Positions 45,041-53,637 of a DNA stretch of 64,000 nt are shown here, piece by piece. How positions within the stretch are numbered: the first letter of the stretch is position 1; the number at the start of each line of letters is the position of its first letter. Under the pieces are notes generated by a model. That model did not search any database, was not told the origin of the DNA, and was given only the letters and a program-made list of their open reading frames with translations. Both the position numbers and the translations under genes were made by a program. Location of the stretch: positions 334,189 through 398,188 of the forward strand of contig NZ_VJZZ01000006.1 of NCBI RefSeq assembly GCF_009659535.1, in the 5' to 3' direction. This stretch comes from Aggregicoccus sp. 17bor-14 (GTDB lineage: Bacteria > Myxococcota > Myxococcia > Myxococcales > Myxococcaceae).

Positions 45041-45973
45041 GTGAGCAGCCCGCTTCCCGACTCCTGCCCCCGCTGCGAAGCCCCACGCGCCGCGGGCCCC
45101 GAGTGCCCGCGCTGCGGCGTGCTCTACGCGCGTGCCCGGCCGAGGCCTGCGGCCCCTCCGACTGACACCGAGCCGGAGCCCGCGTGGGCGCTGCGGCCCC
45201 CGACGCCTGCGTGGGAGGGTGAGCTCGAGGCGCAGCGCTGGGAGCTGGGGGTGCGCGCGCTCGCGCTCCCGGTGGCGTTGCTGCTCGCCTTCCTCGTGCA
45301 GGGCACGCAGCTGGGGCGGTCGCTGGTGCGCATCTTCTTCGGGATGTGGCTGCACGAGCTGGGGCACGCGGTGACGGCGTGGCTGTGCGGCTTCTCCGCG
45401 GTGCCCGGCTTCTGGTTCACCTCCATCGCGGACGAGCGCTCCGTCGTGGTCTCGCTGGTGATCGCCGCGGCGCTGGCCTACGCCGGCTGGCGCCTGTGGC
45501 GCGCGCACGGGCCCCTCTCGGCAGCGCCCCTGGGCGTTCTGCTGCTCGTGCAGGCGGTGTGCACCCTGGGGCTGAGCGCGTCGCGAGCGCAGGGGCTCAT
45601 CCTCTTCGGAGGGGACGCGGGAGACCTCGTGCTGGGCAGCCTGCTGATGGCGACGCTCTACGCGCCCGAGGCGAGCCGCCTGCGCACCGCGAGCCTGCGC
45701 TGGGGCTTCCTCGCCATCGGGGCCTTCGGCTTCATGGACGCGGCGGAGCAGTGGTGGGCGGCCGTGCGGGACCCGGAGCGCATCCCCTACGGCCTGCAGG
45801 AGGGGGTGGGCCTGAGCGACCCGAGCCGCCTCACCGAGGACCTCGGCTGGACGCAGGGTGCGCTCGTCGGCCGCTACGTGACGTTGAGCGGGGTGTGCCT
45901 CGCAGCGCTCGCGCTGCTCTATGTCTGGGGACTCGCGCAGCAGCGCCGGCGCGTGGCGAGCACCGGGCGCTGA
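45041..45973 (+). CDS. Membrane protein with zinc ribbon and HExxH motif
   Basis: 310 residues from GTG 45041 (no Shine-Dalgarno; first codon by position of the zinc ribbon). N-terminus: CPRCEAPRAAGPECPRCGVLY, a four-Cys ribbon. Then a charged linker and about seven transmembrane helices, the second holding MWLHELGHAVTAWLCGF, an HExxH motif as in M50 site-2 peptidases. The second metal motif (N/D-x-x-P-G) is not obvious, so it is an M50-like protein rather than a proven protease. Confidence 0.78.
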   Translation: MSSPLPDSCPRCEAPRAAGPECPRCGVLYARARPRPAAPPTDTEPEPAWALRPPTPAWEGELEAQRWELGVRALALPVALLLAFLVQGTQLGRSLVRIFFGMWLHELGHAVTAWLCGFSAVPGFWFTSIADERSVVVSLVIAAALAYAGWRLWRAHGPLSAAPLGVLLLVQAVCTLGLSASRAQGLILFGGDAGDLVLGSLLMATLYAPEASRLRTASLRWGFLAIGAFGFMDAAEQWWAAVRDPERIPYGLQEGVGLSDPSRLTEDLGWTQGALVGRYVTLSGVCLAALALLYVWGLAQQRRRVASTGR

Positions 45974-45996
45974 GTGCTCCCTCTCCCTGCGAGCTC

Positions 45997-46374
45997 CTAC
46001 CCCTTGTGCTCCGCGAGCCCGAGCACCGTGCCGCCCACCAGCTGCAGCCAGGACTCGGTCGCGCCGTAGAAGGTGGTCCGCTGCTCGACGAGCACGCGGG
46101 CCCCGGACAGCGCGCGCTTGGCCTCGGCGAGCGAGGGTACGTCGGCGTAGAGCACGTGCGTGGGCTTCAACGCGGCCACCACCGGCAGGTCCTCGGCGAG
46201 GCTCTCGCGCGTCTGGAGCATCAGCTCGCCCGCGGGCCCCGCGAGGATGGCGAAGCCCGCCGCCCCCGTCTCCGGCACCTGCATCACCTTCGCGTAGCCG
46301 AGCGCCTGCCACGTGGAGAGGCAGGGCTCGATGCGGTCCACCACCAGCAGCGTCGTCAGCTTCTTCAGGCTCAT
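45997..46374 (-). CDS. VOC-family protein
   Basis: 125 residues with VOC-type strands: LTTLLVVDRIEPCLSTWQALGYAKV, GFAILAGPAGELMLQTR and TFYGATESWLQLVGGTVLGLAEH. No metal ligands are certain. GGGAGGA precedes the start. Located 35 nt downstream of the AraC-type gene on the same strand, probably regulated or co-transcribed with it. Confidence 0.82.
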   Translation of the reverse strand: MSLKKLTTLLVVDRIEPCLSTWQALGYAKVMQVPETGAAGFAILAGPAGELMLQTRESLAEDLPVVAALKPTHVLYADVPSLAEAKRALSGARVLVEQRTTFYGATESWLQLVGGTVLGLAEHKG

Positions 46375-46409
46375 CGTCTCGTCCTCCCGCGTCGGGTGTG
46401 GAGTCTCTT

Positions 46410-47165
46410 CTACGCCCCGGTCGCGGCCTCGACTTGGACGAATCCGACATCGCGCTCCGCGCGCAGCGCCTGGGGCGTGCGGCCGGTGAGGGCGCGGCAG
46501 TCGCGCAGCAGGTGGGACTCGTCCGCATAGCCTGCCTGCGCAGCGAGGGCGGCCTGCACCAGGGACTCCGGCTGAGCCAGCGCGTGCGAGAGGCGCGCGA
46601 TGCGCGCGAAGAGCTTGGGACCATAGCCCACGCGCTCGCGGAACAGCCGCTCCAGCTGCCGCTCGCCGACGCCGACCTGCTCCGAGACCTCGCGCACGGG
46701 CAGCGTGCCGTGGGCCTGCTCGAGCAGCATCACGGCGTGGTGCACGCGCGGGTCGAAGGCGCGCCGCCGCAGGGTGGCCTGCTGCAGCAGCGCCTCCACG
46801 CGGGCGATGCGCGCCTGGGGCGTGCGGGCCTCTGCGACCTGCTCGGCGAGCGCAGCGACAGCCCGGGAGGCGACCTCCGCCACCGCCACGTGCTGGTCCG
46901 CGAGCGCATGGGCGGGCTCCTCGAGCAGCAGCGCCGCGGCGCCGGGACGGAAGCGCACGCCAAAGAGCCGCGTGCCCGCCGGAAGGTCCACCACCTCGGC
47001 GCGCGTCATCGGCCCCGCGATGCTGCCCTCGCCGGACGCGAGGTCCACCAGCAGGTCCATGCACCCATCCGGCAGGACGCGGTGCGCGTGGCCCGCGCCC
47101 TCGTAGAGCCAGAAGGCGTCCACCCAGCGGGAGAGCGCGAGCGGGGAGGGGGCTTGCTGCAGCAT
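46410..47165 (-). CDS. AraC-type regulator with DUF6597-like domain
   Basis: 251 residues. N-terminal half (RWVDAFWLYEG ... LPDGCMDLLVDL ... RLFGVRFRPGAAALLL) fits the beta-rich DUF6597 region of this AraC subgroup; C-terminal HTH: VREVSEQVGVGERQLERLFRERVGYGPKLFARIARL and AALAAQAGYADESHLLRDCRALTG. Seven nt upstream of the nucleotidyltransferase stop, transcribed the same way, ahead of the VOC gene. Confidence 0.9.
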   Translation of the reverse strand: MLQQAPSPLALSRWVDAFWLYEGAGHAHRVLPDGCMDLLVDLASGEGSIAGPMTRAEVVDLPAGTRLFGVRFRPGAAALLLEEPAHALADQHVAVAEVASRAVAALAEQVAEARTPQARIARVEALLQQATLRRRAFDPRVHHAVMLLEQAHGTLPVREVSEQVGVGERQLERLFRERVGYGPKLFARIARLSHALAQPESLVQAALAAQAGYADESHLLRDCRALTGRTPQALRAERDVGFVQVEAATGA

Positions 47166-47171
47166 GGCGAC

Positions 47172-47972
47172 TCAGCGCCCCTCTTCCAGCAGGGCGAGCC
47201 GCTGATGGATGAGCCACGCGTCGAGCGCGGCGGTGTTGGGAGGATCGTCCGGGAGGTGGCTGTCGGCGAGCGCGCGGTCGAGCCGCTCGAAGGCGCTGGG
47301 GACGCGCGCCTCCCAGCGGCGCACCATCTCCGGCGGCAGCTCGCTCTTCTCGCCCCGCCGCTTCTGCTCCACCAGCTCCAGCGCCTCTTCGAAGCCGTAG
47401 CGTGCGAGCAGGCGGGTCACGTCCGTCACCACCTCGCCGGTGAGCAGCAGGTGGGTGCCGGTGAGGGTGGTGCGCAGCACGTAGAGCAGCTTCTTCGCGG
47501 AGGTGCGCCCCGTGCGCTCCCACTCCTGCTTCTGCTGACCAGCGAAGCCCGCGTAGTGGCGGTGGACGCGCTTGGAGAGCGCCCCGCGAACCAGCGGCTG
47601 CAGCGAGGCGAGGACCGGCTGGTGCTCGAAGGTGAAGCCCGAGAGGAAGCGCTCGATGAAGTTCCCGTTTCCCTTGAGGACGCCGAGCAGCACGCCCCCC
47701 AGCTCGTTCGACGAGTAGTCCACCTCGACTCCGTCCACCACCTCGAGCCGCTCGGAGGCGCGCGCGGGGCGGGGGAAGCCGAGCAGGGATTCGGTGGGGT
47801 CCAGGTGCACCGCCTTCACATCCAGGTCCGAGTCCGGCGAGGGAAAGCCGTACGCATGTGCGCCCGAGAGCGAGACCACCAGGTGGCGCCGGTGCGCCCC
47901 CTCCTCGGTGAGGACGCGCGCCGCGACCTCGCGCTGGTGCGGCGTGAGGACCTCCTGCACTTCGGGGCTCAT
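47172..47972 (-). CDS. RlaP-type nucleotidyltransferase B
   Basis: 266 residues. Pol-beta-type core VVSLSGAHAYGFPSPDSDLDVKAVH (G37, S48, D49, D51) gives the GSxxxG...SDxD signature of PF10127, a family named from its link to RNA repair. Later DGVEVDYSSNELG supplies a third acidic residue. C-terminal half is helical (AKKLLYVLRTTLTGTHLL). Its ATG overlaps the stop of the next gene upstream by 4 nt, so two nucleotidyltransferases are coupled. Substrate (RNA end, small molecule or protein) unknown; no RNA ligase is nearby. Confidence 0.82.
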   Translation of the reverse strand: MSPEVQEVLTPHQREVAARVLTEEGAHRRHLVVSLSGAHAYGFPSPDSDLDVKAVHLDPTESLLGFPRPARASERLEVVDGVEVDYSSNELGGVLLGVLKGNGNFIERFLSGFTFEHQPVLASLQPLVRGALSKRVHRHYAGFAGQQKQEWERTGRTSAKKLLYVLRTTLTGTHLLLTGEVVTDVTRLLARYGFEEALELVEQKRRGEKSELPPEMVRRWEARVPSAFERLDRALADSHLPDDPPNTAALDAWLIHQRLALLEEGR

Positions 47973-49231
47973 GCTTCCTCCTCGGGGGCCACAGGCTCGG
48001 GCGGCGGGGGCGCAGCAACACCGAAGGGACCCGGCACGCCCTGCACGTGGCGCCGAGCGACCTCGTCGCCGATGCGCTTGAGCAGCGCGTCGGCGCGCAC
48101 GTAGTCAGGGTGCTCGGGCAGGCGGCTCGCGTCGCGGGCCTGCTCCAGCGAAGGGGCGAGGGCCTCTGCCTCGGCGAGCACCTCGTCGAGGCTCACCTCG
48201 CCGCGCTTGATGCGCAGCAGGCGCTCGCGGAAGGCGCCCGTCGCCTCGAACTGCGGCGCGCCGTCGCGCAGCCAGCCCGCGGCGAGGTGGATGAGGCGCA
48301 AGAGGTTGTAGGCGTTCTTCGGGCGCAGCTCCCTCGCGTCCGCGGGCCTGCGGCCGCCCGAGCGCGCATAGCGCTGCATGGAGGCGAAGTCGTTGGCCTC
48401 GATGAGGCCCTGGTCCGAGAGCGAGCGGTAGAGCTGCTTGATGTACGTCTTGGCCTGCAGCAGCGCGTTCTCGGGGGAGGCCGCCTGGCGCGGGGAGATG
48501 CGTGCGAGCCGGGCCGCCACCTCGTCCAACGTGGGAGAGGGCTCCTGCGCGAGCCAGTCCAGCACCAGGTCGCGGTGCTGCGCGAGGCGCTGGCTCGCGG
48601 AGAGCTTGTTCAGCTGGCTCAGCGCATAGCGGCCGAAGCTGCCGAACATGAGCTTGGAGACGAAGGCGTCGCGCGCCTCCAGCAGCCACTCGCCGATGAC
48701 GTCGGTGGCTTCGGCCGAGGGGACGAAGAGCAGCTCCAGCGTGTTCGGGTCCGCGCGCAGCGCCTGCTGCACGAGCTTGCGCGTCTCCCAGAAGGTCTGG
48801 CTCCCGTCCGCGCTCACCAGGTCCACGGGCGGTGACACGAGGCCCACCGTCCACAGCAGGGGCAGGGCAAAGGCGCCGCGCACGTCCGTGTCCGAGCCCT
48901 CGTCCGCGAGCCCCCACGCGCGGCTGCCCACCGTGCCGGTGAGCACCGTGCAGGGGATGAGCGCGGCCCAGGAGCTCTCGCGCCGCTGGGCGAACTCGAG
49001 CTGGCCCGCCTTGCGCGGCGTGAGCTCGGCGCGCGCGAACCAGAGCTCGCCCACGCCGACGATGAGCACGTCGAAGCCGCCATCCCGCGCGCGGACCACG
49101 CGACCGATGAGCCCCTGCGGGATGCGGCGGCCATCCACCACGCGCTCCACCCGCGTCGTCACCTCCGTGCCGTGGGGCAGGGGGATGGAGAGCGGGTCGA
49201 TGTCGCTCAATGCGGAGAGTCGCTGGGTCAT
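47969..49231 (-). CDS. RlaP-type nucleotidyltransferase A, extended N-terminus
   Basis: 420 residues from ATG 49231. An N-terminal KOW/SH3-like segment (PHGTEVTTRVERVVDGRRIPQGLIG ... GELWFARAELTP, about 15-80) precedes a pol-beta core CTVLTGTVGSRAWGLADEGSDTDVRGAF, then a helical region (TRKLVQQALRADPNTLELLF, AKTYIKQLYRSLSDQGL) and a Pro-rich tail. No Shine-Dalgarno sequence is visible at 49231; the frame is open to 49336, but that would overlap the divergent small gene. Pairs with nucleotidyltransferase B by ATGA overlap. Confidence 0.82.
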   Translation of the reverse strand: MTQRLSALSDIDPLSIPLPHGTEVTTRVERVVDGRRIPQGLIGRVVRARDGGFDVLIVGVGELWFARAELTPRKAGQLEFAQRRESSWAALIPCTVLTGTVGSRAWGLADEGSDTDVRGAFALPLLWTVGLVSPPVDLVSADGSQTFWETRKLVQQALRADPNTLELLFVPSAEATDVIGEWLLEARDAFVSKLMFGSFGRYALSQLNKLSASQRLAQHRDLVLDWLAQEPSPTLDEVAARLARISPRQAASPENALLQAKTYIKQLYRSLSDQGLIEANDFASMQRYARSGGRRPADARELRPKNAYNLLRLIHLAAGWLRDGAPQFEATGAFRERLLRIKRGEVSLDEVLAEAEALAPSLEQARDASRLPEHPDYVRADALLKRIGDEVARRHVQGVPGPFGVAAPPPPEPVAPEEEA

Positions 49232-49263
49232 GGGGAGGCGAAGCGCGCTACCCTCAGTCTCCG

Positions 49264-49497
49264 ATGAATGCCGACGAGTGGAAAGCCTGGAGGGCGACGC
49301 CGCGCTGCGCGGAGCGAGGGCCCTTCGGCTGGCCATGTGTACGCGCCGCAGGCCACGTGGGAGAGCACGAGGCGCCCGCGGGGGCTACCTGGGGAGAGGA
49401 CCCGCAGGCCTACCGCCACGCACCGGCGTGCGCGTGTGACGCCTGCGCAGCATCCCGGCGCGAGCGCGTGCCCGTGCTCCGCTTCGAGAAGAAGTAG
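49264..49497 (+). CDS. Small Cys/His-rich protein
   Basis: 77 residues with the pattern C-x7-C-x5-H-x3-H (RCAERGPFGWPC then RAAGHVGEHE) and a second C-x-C-x2-C cluster (ACACDACAA), likely a zinc-binding mini-domain. The C-x-x-x-x-GH-x-G-x-H pattern recurs in small proteins of unknown function. Divergent from nucleotidyltransferase A, 32 nt between starts. Confidence 0.65.
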   Translation: MNADEWKAWRATPRCAERGPFGWPCVRAAGHVGEHEAPAGATWGEDPQAYRHAPACACDACAASRRERVPVLRFEKK

Positions 49498-49681
49498 GTC
49501 CTGGGAGGGCACACCACGCTCCCGTCCTCAACGGACACACGAGAGTGGCGCGAGGGCCACGGCCTCGAGAAGGAGAGGCCGGGAGGGAACGGGGCTTCTC
49601 CAGGTGGGTGAAGCCGTCCACGACGCGTGGACGCCTGTCCCGAAAGGAGACGCCCCTCCCGGGCGCGGACCGGCGCGCGCT

Positions 49682-49714
49682 GCAAATAGGTAAATACCTA
49701 GTTTACGTTTTTGC
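49682..49714. repeat. AT-rich 33-bp nested palindrome
   Basis: Outer arms GCAAA / TTTGC, inner GTAAA / TTTAC, and an alternative compact palindrome TAGGTA AA TACCTA (49687-49700). It is the most AT-rich spot in the gap 49498-50137. It could be an operator, a replication or recombination site; no attachment duplication was found. Confidence 0.5.
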
Positions 49715-49848
49715 GCGACGCAGTCGTCCGCTCCCGAGGGGGCACGCACGCAGAGTGAAGTGCGGCGTGGAGGCGGGAGGCTCGCGCGGAGAAGGGACGC
49801 TTCATTGCGCGCGAGGTGCGCCCTCGGCAGGCCGCGCAGGAGAGCGCA

Positions 49849-49864
49849 GAAGGAAGCTTCCTTC
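49849..49864. repeat. Perfect 16-bp palindrome
   Basis: GAAGGAAGCTTCCTTC has no central spacer and reads the same on both strands. Its placement is about 275 bp from the end of the hydroxylase gene, with no adjacent start codon, so its purpose is not clear. Confidence 0.45.
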
Positions 49865-50137
49865 CAGGCGGTGCGCCGGAACGGGCGGCCCTCTTGCGCG
49901 CAGCGCCAGCGCGTTACCCCTGAGCGTCGCGAGCCGGCGGCGCCCCGACGCCAAAGGCGCAGGCGCTCCGTTACCCTTCCACCCTCGACGCCCGCACCGG
50001 CAAGCCAACGCACCGTGCTGAGGACGGTGCGCGTGAAGCGGCAACGCCCGCGCACTCGGCCGAGGGCTCTTGTTCGCCGAGTCAGGGCGCGACATCCAAG
50101 AACGTCGCGCCTCGATTCGCGACCTGCCTGAATCGGA

Positions 50138-51712
50138 TCAGGCCCGCGCGAGCCGCTGCAGCTCCTCGACCTCGGCGCGCAGCAGCCACTCGTCCGGGTG
50201 GCTGGCGCAGGCCTGTGCGAGCTGCTGCAGCGCCGAGGGGCTCGGGTTGCCCTGCTCGCGCAGGGTGCGCACCTGGCGGTACAGCTCCGCCACGGCCGGA
50301 GGCAGGGCGCTCGCCTTCTTCGCGCGCGCCTTGGCCTCGGCGTCGCCCTCGCTGAAGGCGTTGAGCTCGCCGAACCAGCGGTCCCAGGTGCCCGGGTCCG
50401 CAGGGCCACCGGCGACGGAGGGGAGCCCCGCGCTGAGGAAGAGCTCGCACACCGCGGGCAGCGGCAGCGCGCGCCCCTGCAGCTCGCCGCGCAGGTCCAC
50501 CACCTCGCCGCCGCCCACCGCGAAGCCCTGCAGCCGCAGGCCGCTCTTCAGGCTCAGCTCGAAGGCGCCGCGCTCGGGCAGCTCGCCCCCGCCGAAGGCC
50601 ACCAGCGCCGGCATGAAGCGCGGCTTGCTCCCGTCCTTGCCGCCACGCGACACCATCACCGGCCCCTCGAGCCGCGCGAGCGCCGTGCCGAGCCCCGGTG
50701 CGACCTCGCCGTCGCCCGTGAGCAGCTCCACCACGCGCCCCGTCACCTCGCGCCCGTCCGAGAGCACCAGGTGGTTCACCGTGCGCGCGTTCAAGGCCTC
50801 CTTCAGGCCGTGGTCCCCGCCGCGCTTCCACGCGAGCGTGGCCTCGAACTCGGCGAGCACCTCGAAGAGGTGGTCGAAGTCGCGCGCCACGAAGAGCTGC
50901 GGCTGCATCCGGGTGATGTCGTACTCGGTGTCCGCGCACGCGAGGCTGAGCGGCAGCTTCTTCACCGCCGGGGTGAGGCAGTGCTGCGCCTCGCCGATGC
51001 TCGAGAGCAGCCCGGCGCCGTAGAGGCGCGGGCGCTCCAGCTCGCCGATGAGCCCGTACTCCGCCGTCCACCAGTACAGGCGCGAGGCGCGGGTGCTCTC
51101 GCTCGTGTAGCGCCGGCTCTTCGCCGCGGCCTCGAGGCGGGCCTGGGCGTGGGCCACCTCCGCCTCGGTCGCGGTGGGGTCCTCCTTCACCACGCTCAGG
51201 TTGCGGATGGCCTCGAACACCGCCTGGTCCTCGACCGTGGCGATGGCCTTGAAGCCCGCCTTGCCGCAGCGCTTGAGGTAGTCCGCGTAGCGCGCGTTCG
51301 CGATGATGGGAGCGTGGCCCGCGCTCTCGTGCACGATGTCCGGCGCGGGCGTGTACTCGATGTGCTCGTGGGTGCGGATGTCCGCCGCGATGGCGAGCAC
51401 GCCCAGCGCCTGCAGCTCGGTGAAGACCTCGGGAGGGATGAAGCCGCGCACGCCCACCGCGCCCCAGCCGAGGCGCGCGAGCCGCTCGTTCATCTCGTCC
51501 AGGCTGGGGATGCTCTCCCGCCCGATGCCGGTGGCCTCCAGGCCCTCCATGTAGACGGAGTGCGCGCGCTCGCCGAGGTGGCCACGCAGCTTGCCCAGGA
51601 TGTGCCGCCACACCGCGTGGTCGCGCGGGGTGTAGCCGGCGTAGTCCTGCGTCACCACGTAGCGCCGCAGGTGGGCAGGCAGGCGGGCGATGGTCCTCTC
51701 GGTCGGCGTCAT
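50138..51712 (-). CDS. Aromatic amino acid hydroxylase
   Basis: 524 residues, longer than bacterial phenylalanine 4-hydroxylase (about 260-300) because of a C-terminal extension. Pterin-dependent non-haem iron core: facial triad H128 and H133 in VHESAGHAP and E218 in WWTAEYGLIG, plus CLTPAVKKL and DFDHLFEVL. Such enzymes turn phenylalanine into tyrosine (or tyrosine/tryptophan derivatives) with O2 and tetrahydropterin. The extra about 230 residues contain strand-rich sequence and a final helical segment. ATG 51712 is used; upstream in-frame residues to 51811 look untranslated. Next to a LysR gene, possible regulator. Confidence 0.9.
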   Translation of the reverse strand: MTPTERTIARLPAHLRRYVVTQDYAGYTPRDHAVWRHILGKLRGHLGERAHSVYMEGLEATGIGRESIPSLDEMNERLARLGWGAVGVRGFIPPEVFTELQALGVLAIAADIRTHEHIEYTPAPDIVHESAGHAPIIANARYADYLKRCGKAGFKAIATVEDQAVFEAIRNLSVVKEDPTATEAEVAHAQARLEAAAKSRRYTSESTRASRLYWWTAEYGLIGELERPRLYGAGLLSSIGEAQHCLTPAVKKLPLSLACADTEYDITRMQPQLFVARDFDHLFEVLAEFEATLAWKRGGDHGLKEALNARTVNHLVLSDGREVTGRVVELLTGDGEVAPGLGTALARLEGPVMVSRGGKDGSKPRFMPALVAFGGGELPERGAFELSLKSGLRLQGFAVGGGEVVDLRGELQGRALPLPAVCELFLSAGLPSVAGGPADPGTWDRWFGELNAFSEGDAEAKARAKKASALPPAVAELYRQVRTLREQGNPSPSALQQLAQACASHPDEWLLRAEVEELQRLARA

Positions 51713-51785
51713 GGTCGGACACTCCTCTCCAGGCCCCGAATATGGGCACGGGAGGGGCCAACGAGAATCCGATAAAAACCGAAGA

Positions 51786-52718
51786 CTATTTCGATTTTCC
51801 GCCTGACGCACCGAGCCGTCGGCGCAGGCCCGCGAGGATGCGCTGAGCCTCTGCGCCCGGGCCGCCGGTGGGCCACAGCGCGACGATCTCCACCGTCTGC
51901 GGCGCCTCCTCGCGCAGCCGCCACACGTGGAGGTCCGGGGGGAAGGGCTGCATCGGGCGCAGGTCCGGCGCGATGGCGCAGGCGCCGTAGGCGCGCAGCA
52001 GCTCGTACAGCTGCAGGAAGCTCTCGGCGCGCGCCGCCTCCTGCACGCTCACGCCGTGCTGGGCGAAGCGCGCGCTGTTCGCGCCGCCGTAGGGGTCGTT
52101 GCGAAGCCAGTCCACGAAGGCCTCGCCCTGCAGGTCCTCCACGCGCACCGCCCGGCGGCCGCCCTGGCGCTCCACGAGCGCGCTCTGCGGCGCCGCGAGC
52201 ACGACGAAGGGCAGCTGCAGCAGCACCGCCGTCTCCACGCCGCCGTGCGGGGGCAGGGGAGTGAAGGCGAGCGCGAGGTCCAGCTGCCGCGACTGCAGCT
52301 GGCGCACCAGCTCGTAGGGCCCGGCGAAGCTCACCGCGAGCTTCAGGTCCCCCGCGGCCGCGTCCTTCGCGATGCCGGCGAAGAGCGCGGTGGAGAGGGT
52401 GGGGTTGAGCGCGAGCCGCAGCGTGGAGCCCGTGCTCGCGAGGTCTCTCAGGCGCTTGAGGTCCAGCTGGTGCAGCGGGGTCTGGCTGCCCTCGTAGAGC
52501 CGCTCCCCGCGCGACGTGAGCTGCAGCCGGCGCCCGGGCCCGCGCTCGAGGAGGGGCTCGCCACCCGCGAGCGCGTCCTCCAGCGCGCGCAGGTGCTCGC
52601 TCACCACCGAGCGCGCCACGCCCAGGTGCTCCGCCGCACCCTCCAGGCTCCCCGCCTCCACGGCGGCCGTGAAGGACTCGAGCCAGACGAGGTGACGCAC
52701 GAGCTTGCGGGTGGTCAT
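51786..52718 (-). CDS. LysR-family transcription regulator
   Basis: 310 residues. N-terminal HTH: WLESFTAAVEAGSLEGAAEHLGVARSVVSEHLRALED, then a periplasmic-binding-like ligand domain (LRLALNPTLSTALFAGIA ... LDLALAFTPLP ... AFVDWLRNDPYGG). Co-directional with the hydroxylase (73 nt upstream of its start) and with the SDR gene; no divergent partner, so the target is unclear. The gap to the hydroxylase is AT-rich. Confidence 0.93.
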   Translation of the reverse strand: MTTRKLVRHLVWLESFTAAVEAGSLEGAAEHLGVARSVVSEHLRALEDALAGGEPLLERGPGRRLQLTSRGERLYEGSQTPLHQLDLKRLRDLASTGSTLRLALNPTLSTALFAGIAKDAAAGDLKLAVSFAGPYELVRQLQSRQLDLALAFTPLPPHGGVETAVLLQLPFVVLAAPQSALVERQGGRRAVRVEDLQGEAFVDWLRNDPYGGANSARFAQHGVSVQEAARAESFLQLYELLRAYGACAIAPDLRPMQPFPPDLHVWRLREEAPQTVEIVALWPTGGPGAEAQRILAGLRRRLGASGGKSK

Positions 52719-52733
52719 GGGCGGCCAGTGTCG

Positions 52734-53480
52734 CTACATCGTGAGGCCGCCGTCCACGTCGATGGTGCGGCCGTTGAAGTAGTCGCACTCGAGGACGAAC
52801 TTCACCGCGCGCCAGATGTCCTCGGGCAGCCCGATGCGCCCCACCGGGATGTTCGCGACGAGCTGGTCGCGGGCCTTTTGGTTCATCCCCTGGGTCATGG
52901 GGGTCTCGATCATCCCCGGGGCCACCGCGCCCACGCGGATGCCGAAGGGGGCGAACTCGCGCGCCCAGGTGAAGGTGTTGGCCGCGAGCGCCGCCTTGGC
53001 GGACACGTAGTTGCTCTGCCCGCGGTTGCCGTGCCGCGCGATGGAGGAGAGGTTCACCACCACGCCGGGGCCCGCGCCCGTCTCCACCATCTTCGCCACC
53101 ACCTCGCGCACCATGAGGGTGGCGCCAGTGAGGTTGACGCCAATCACCGCGTCCCAGTCCGCGGTGGGCAGCCGCTTCACCTCGCCGGTGGCCCGGTCCT
53201 TCTTCACCAGCAGGCCGTCGCGCAGGATGCCCGCGTTGTTCACCAGCGCGTTGAGGCCGCCGAGCGCGCCGTGCGCCCACGCCACGAAGTCCACGCACTC
53301 CTGCTCCTTCGAGACGTCCAGCTTGCGGCGCTGGATGCCCGCCGGCAGCTCTGCGAGCCGCGCCTCGTTCACGTCCCCCACGGCCACCTTCGCGCCGGCC
53401 TCGGCGAGCCGCTTGGCGAAGTGCGCGCCCATGCCCTGCGCACCGCCGGTGATGATCACCTTCAGGTCCTTCAGCTCCAT
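52734..53480 (-). CDS. Short-chain dehydrogenase/reductase (FabG-like)
   Basis: 248 residues, a classical SDR: VIITGGAQGMGAHFA (TGxxxGxG), ALVNNAGIL (NNAG), Ser in VVNLSSIARHG, Y-x3-K in SNYVSAKAALAAN, and IDVDGGLTM end. NAD(P)-dependent oxidation or reduction of a 3-hydroxyacyl or alcohol group. Start 53480 follows GGAGG. It is divergent from the TetR gene, with the predicted operator between, so it probably belongs to the TetR regulon at 53.6-60.3 kb. Confidence 0.9.
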   Translation of the reverse strand: MELKDLKVIITGGAQGMGAHFAKRLAEAGAKVAVGDVNEARLAELPAGIQRRKLDVSKEQECVDFVAWAHGALGGLNALVNNAGILRDGLLVKKDRATGEVKRLPTADWDAVIGVNLTGATLMVREVVAKMVETGAGPGVVVNLSSIARHGNRGQSNYVSAKAALAANTFTWAREFAPFGIRVGAVAPGMIETPMTQGMNQKARDQLVANIPVGRIGLPEDIWRAVKFVLECDYFNGRTIDVDGGLTM

Positions 53481-53582
53481 CGCTCGTGCCTCCACTGCCC
53501 GGGGAAGAGTGCCCTGCTGCGGCTGACGCGTCGCGTTGCCGCGCGCGGGGCGAATCCTCGCGCATTTTGCGCGCCGAGTCCT

Positions 53583-53637
53583 TTGACAAGCGCCCGCGCG
53601 CAGTGCTCTGTTCATCTGAAATATGAATCGGGATTCA
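53583..53637 (+). promoter_or_regulatory. TetR promoter and operator
   Basis: A TTGACA -35 box (53583-53588) and a palindrome TGAATC GG GATTCA (53624-53637) that overlaps the TetR start codon at 53623. The -10 is not clear. A perfect palindrome over the start codon is a common place for autorepression. It is 145 bp from the divergent SDR start. Confidence 0.55.

Larger units (their letters stand above)
49498..50137. other. Gene-free stretch with two palindromes
   Basis: 640 bp in which the open frames (for example 49528-50409 minus, 49545-50021 plus) are Arg-rich with no start signal or codon bias and look spurious. It contains an AT-rich patch (49681-49714) in otherwise GC-rich DNA and the two palindromes listed separately. 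No tRNA-like cloverleaf, ORF or transposase remnant was recognised. Confidence 0.5.

Noticed and set aside
49528..50409. Minus-strand open frame of 293 codons
   Set aside because: Arg-rich, overlaps the hydroxylase C-terminus, no codon bias or ribosome site.
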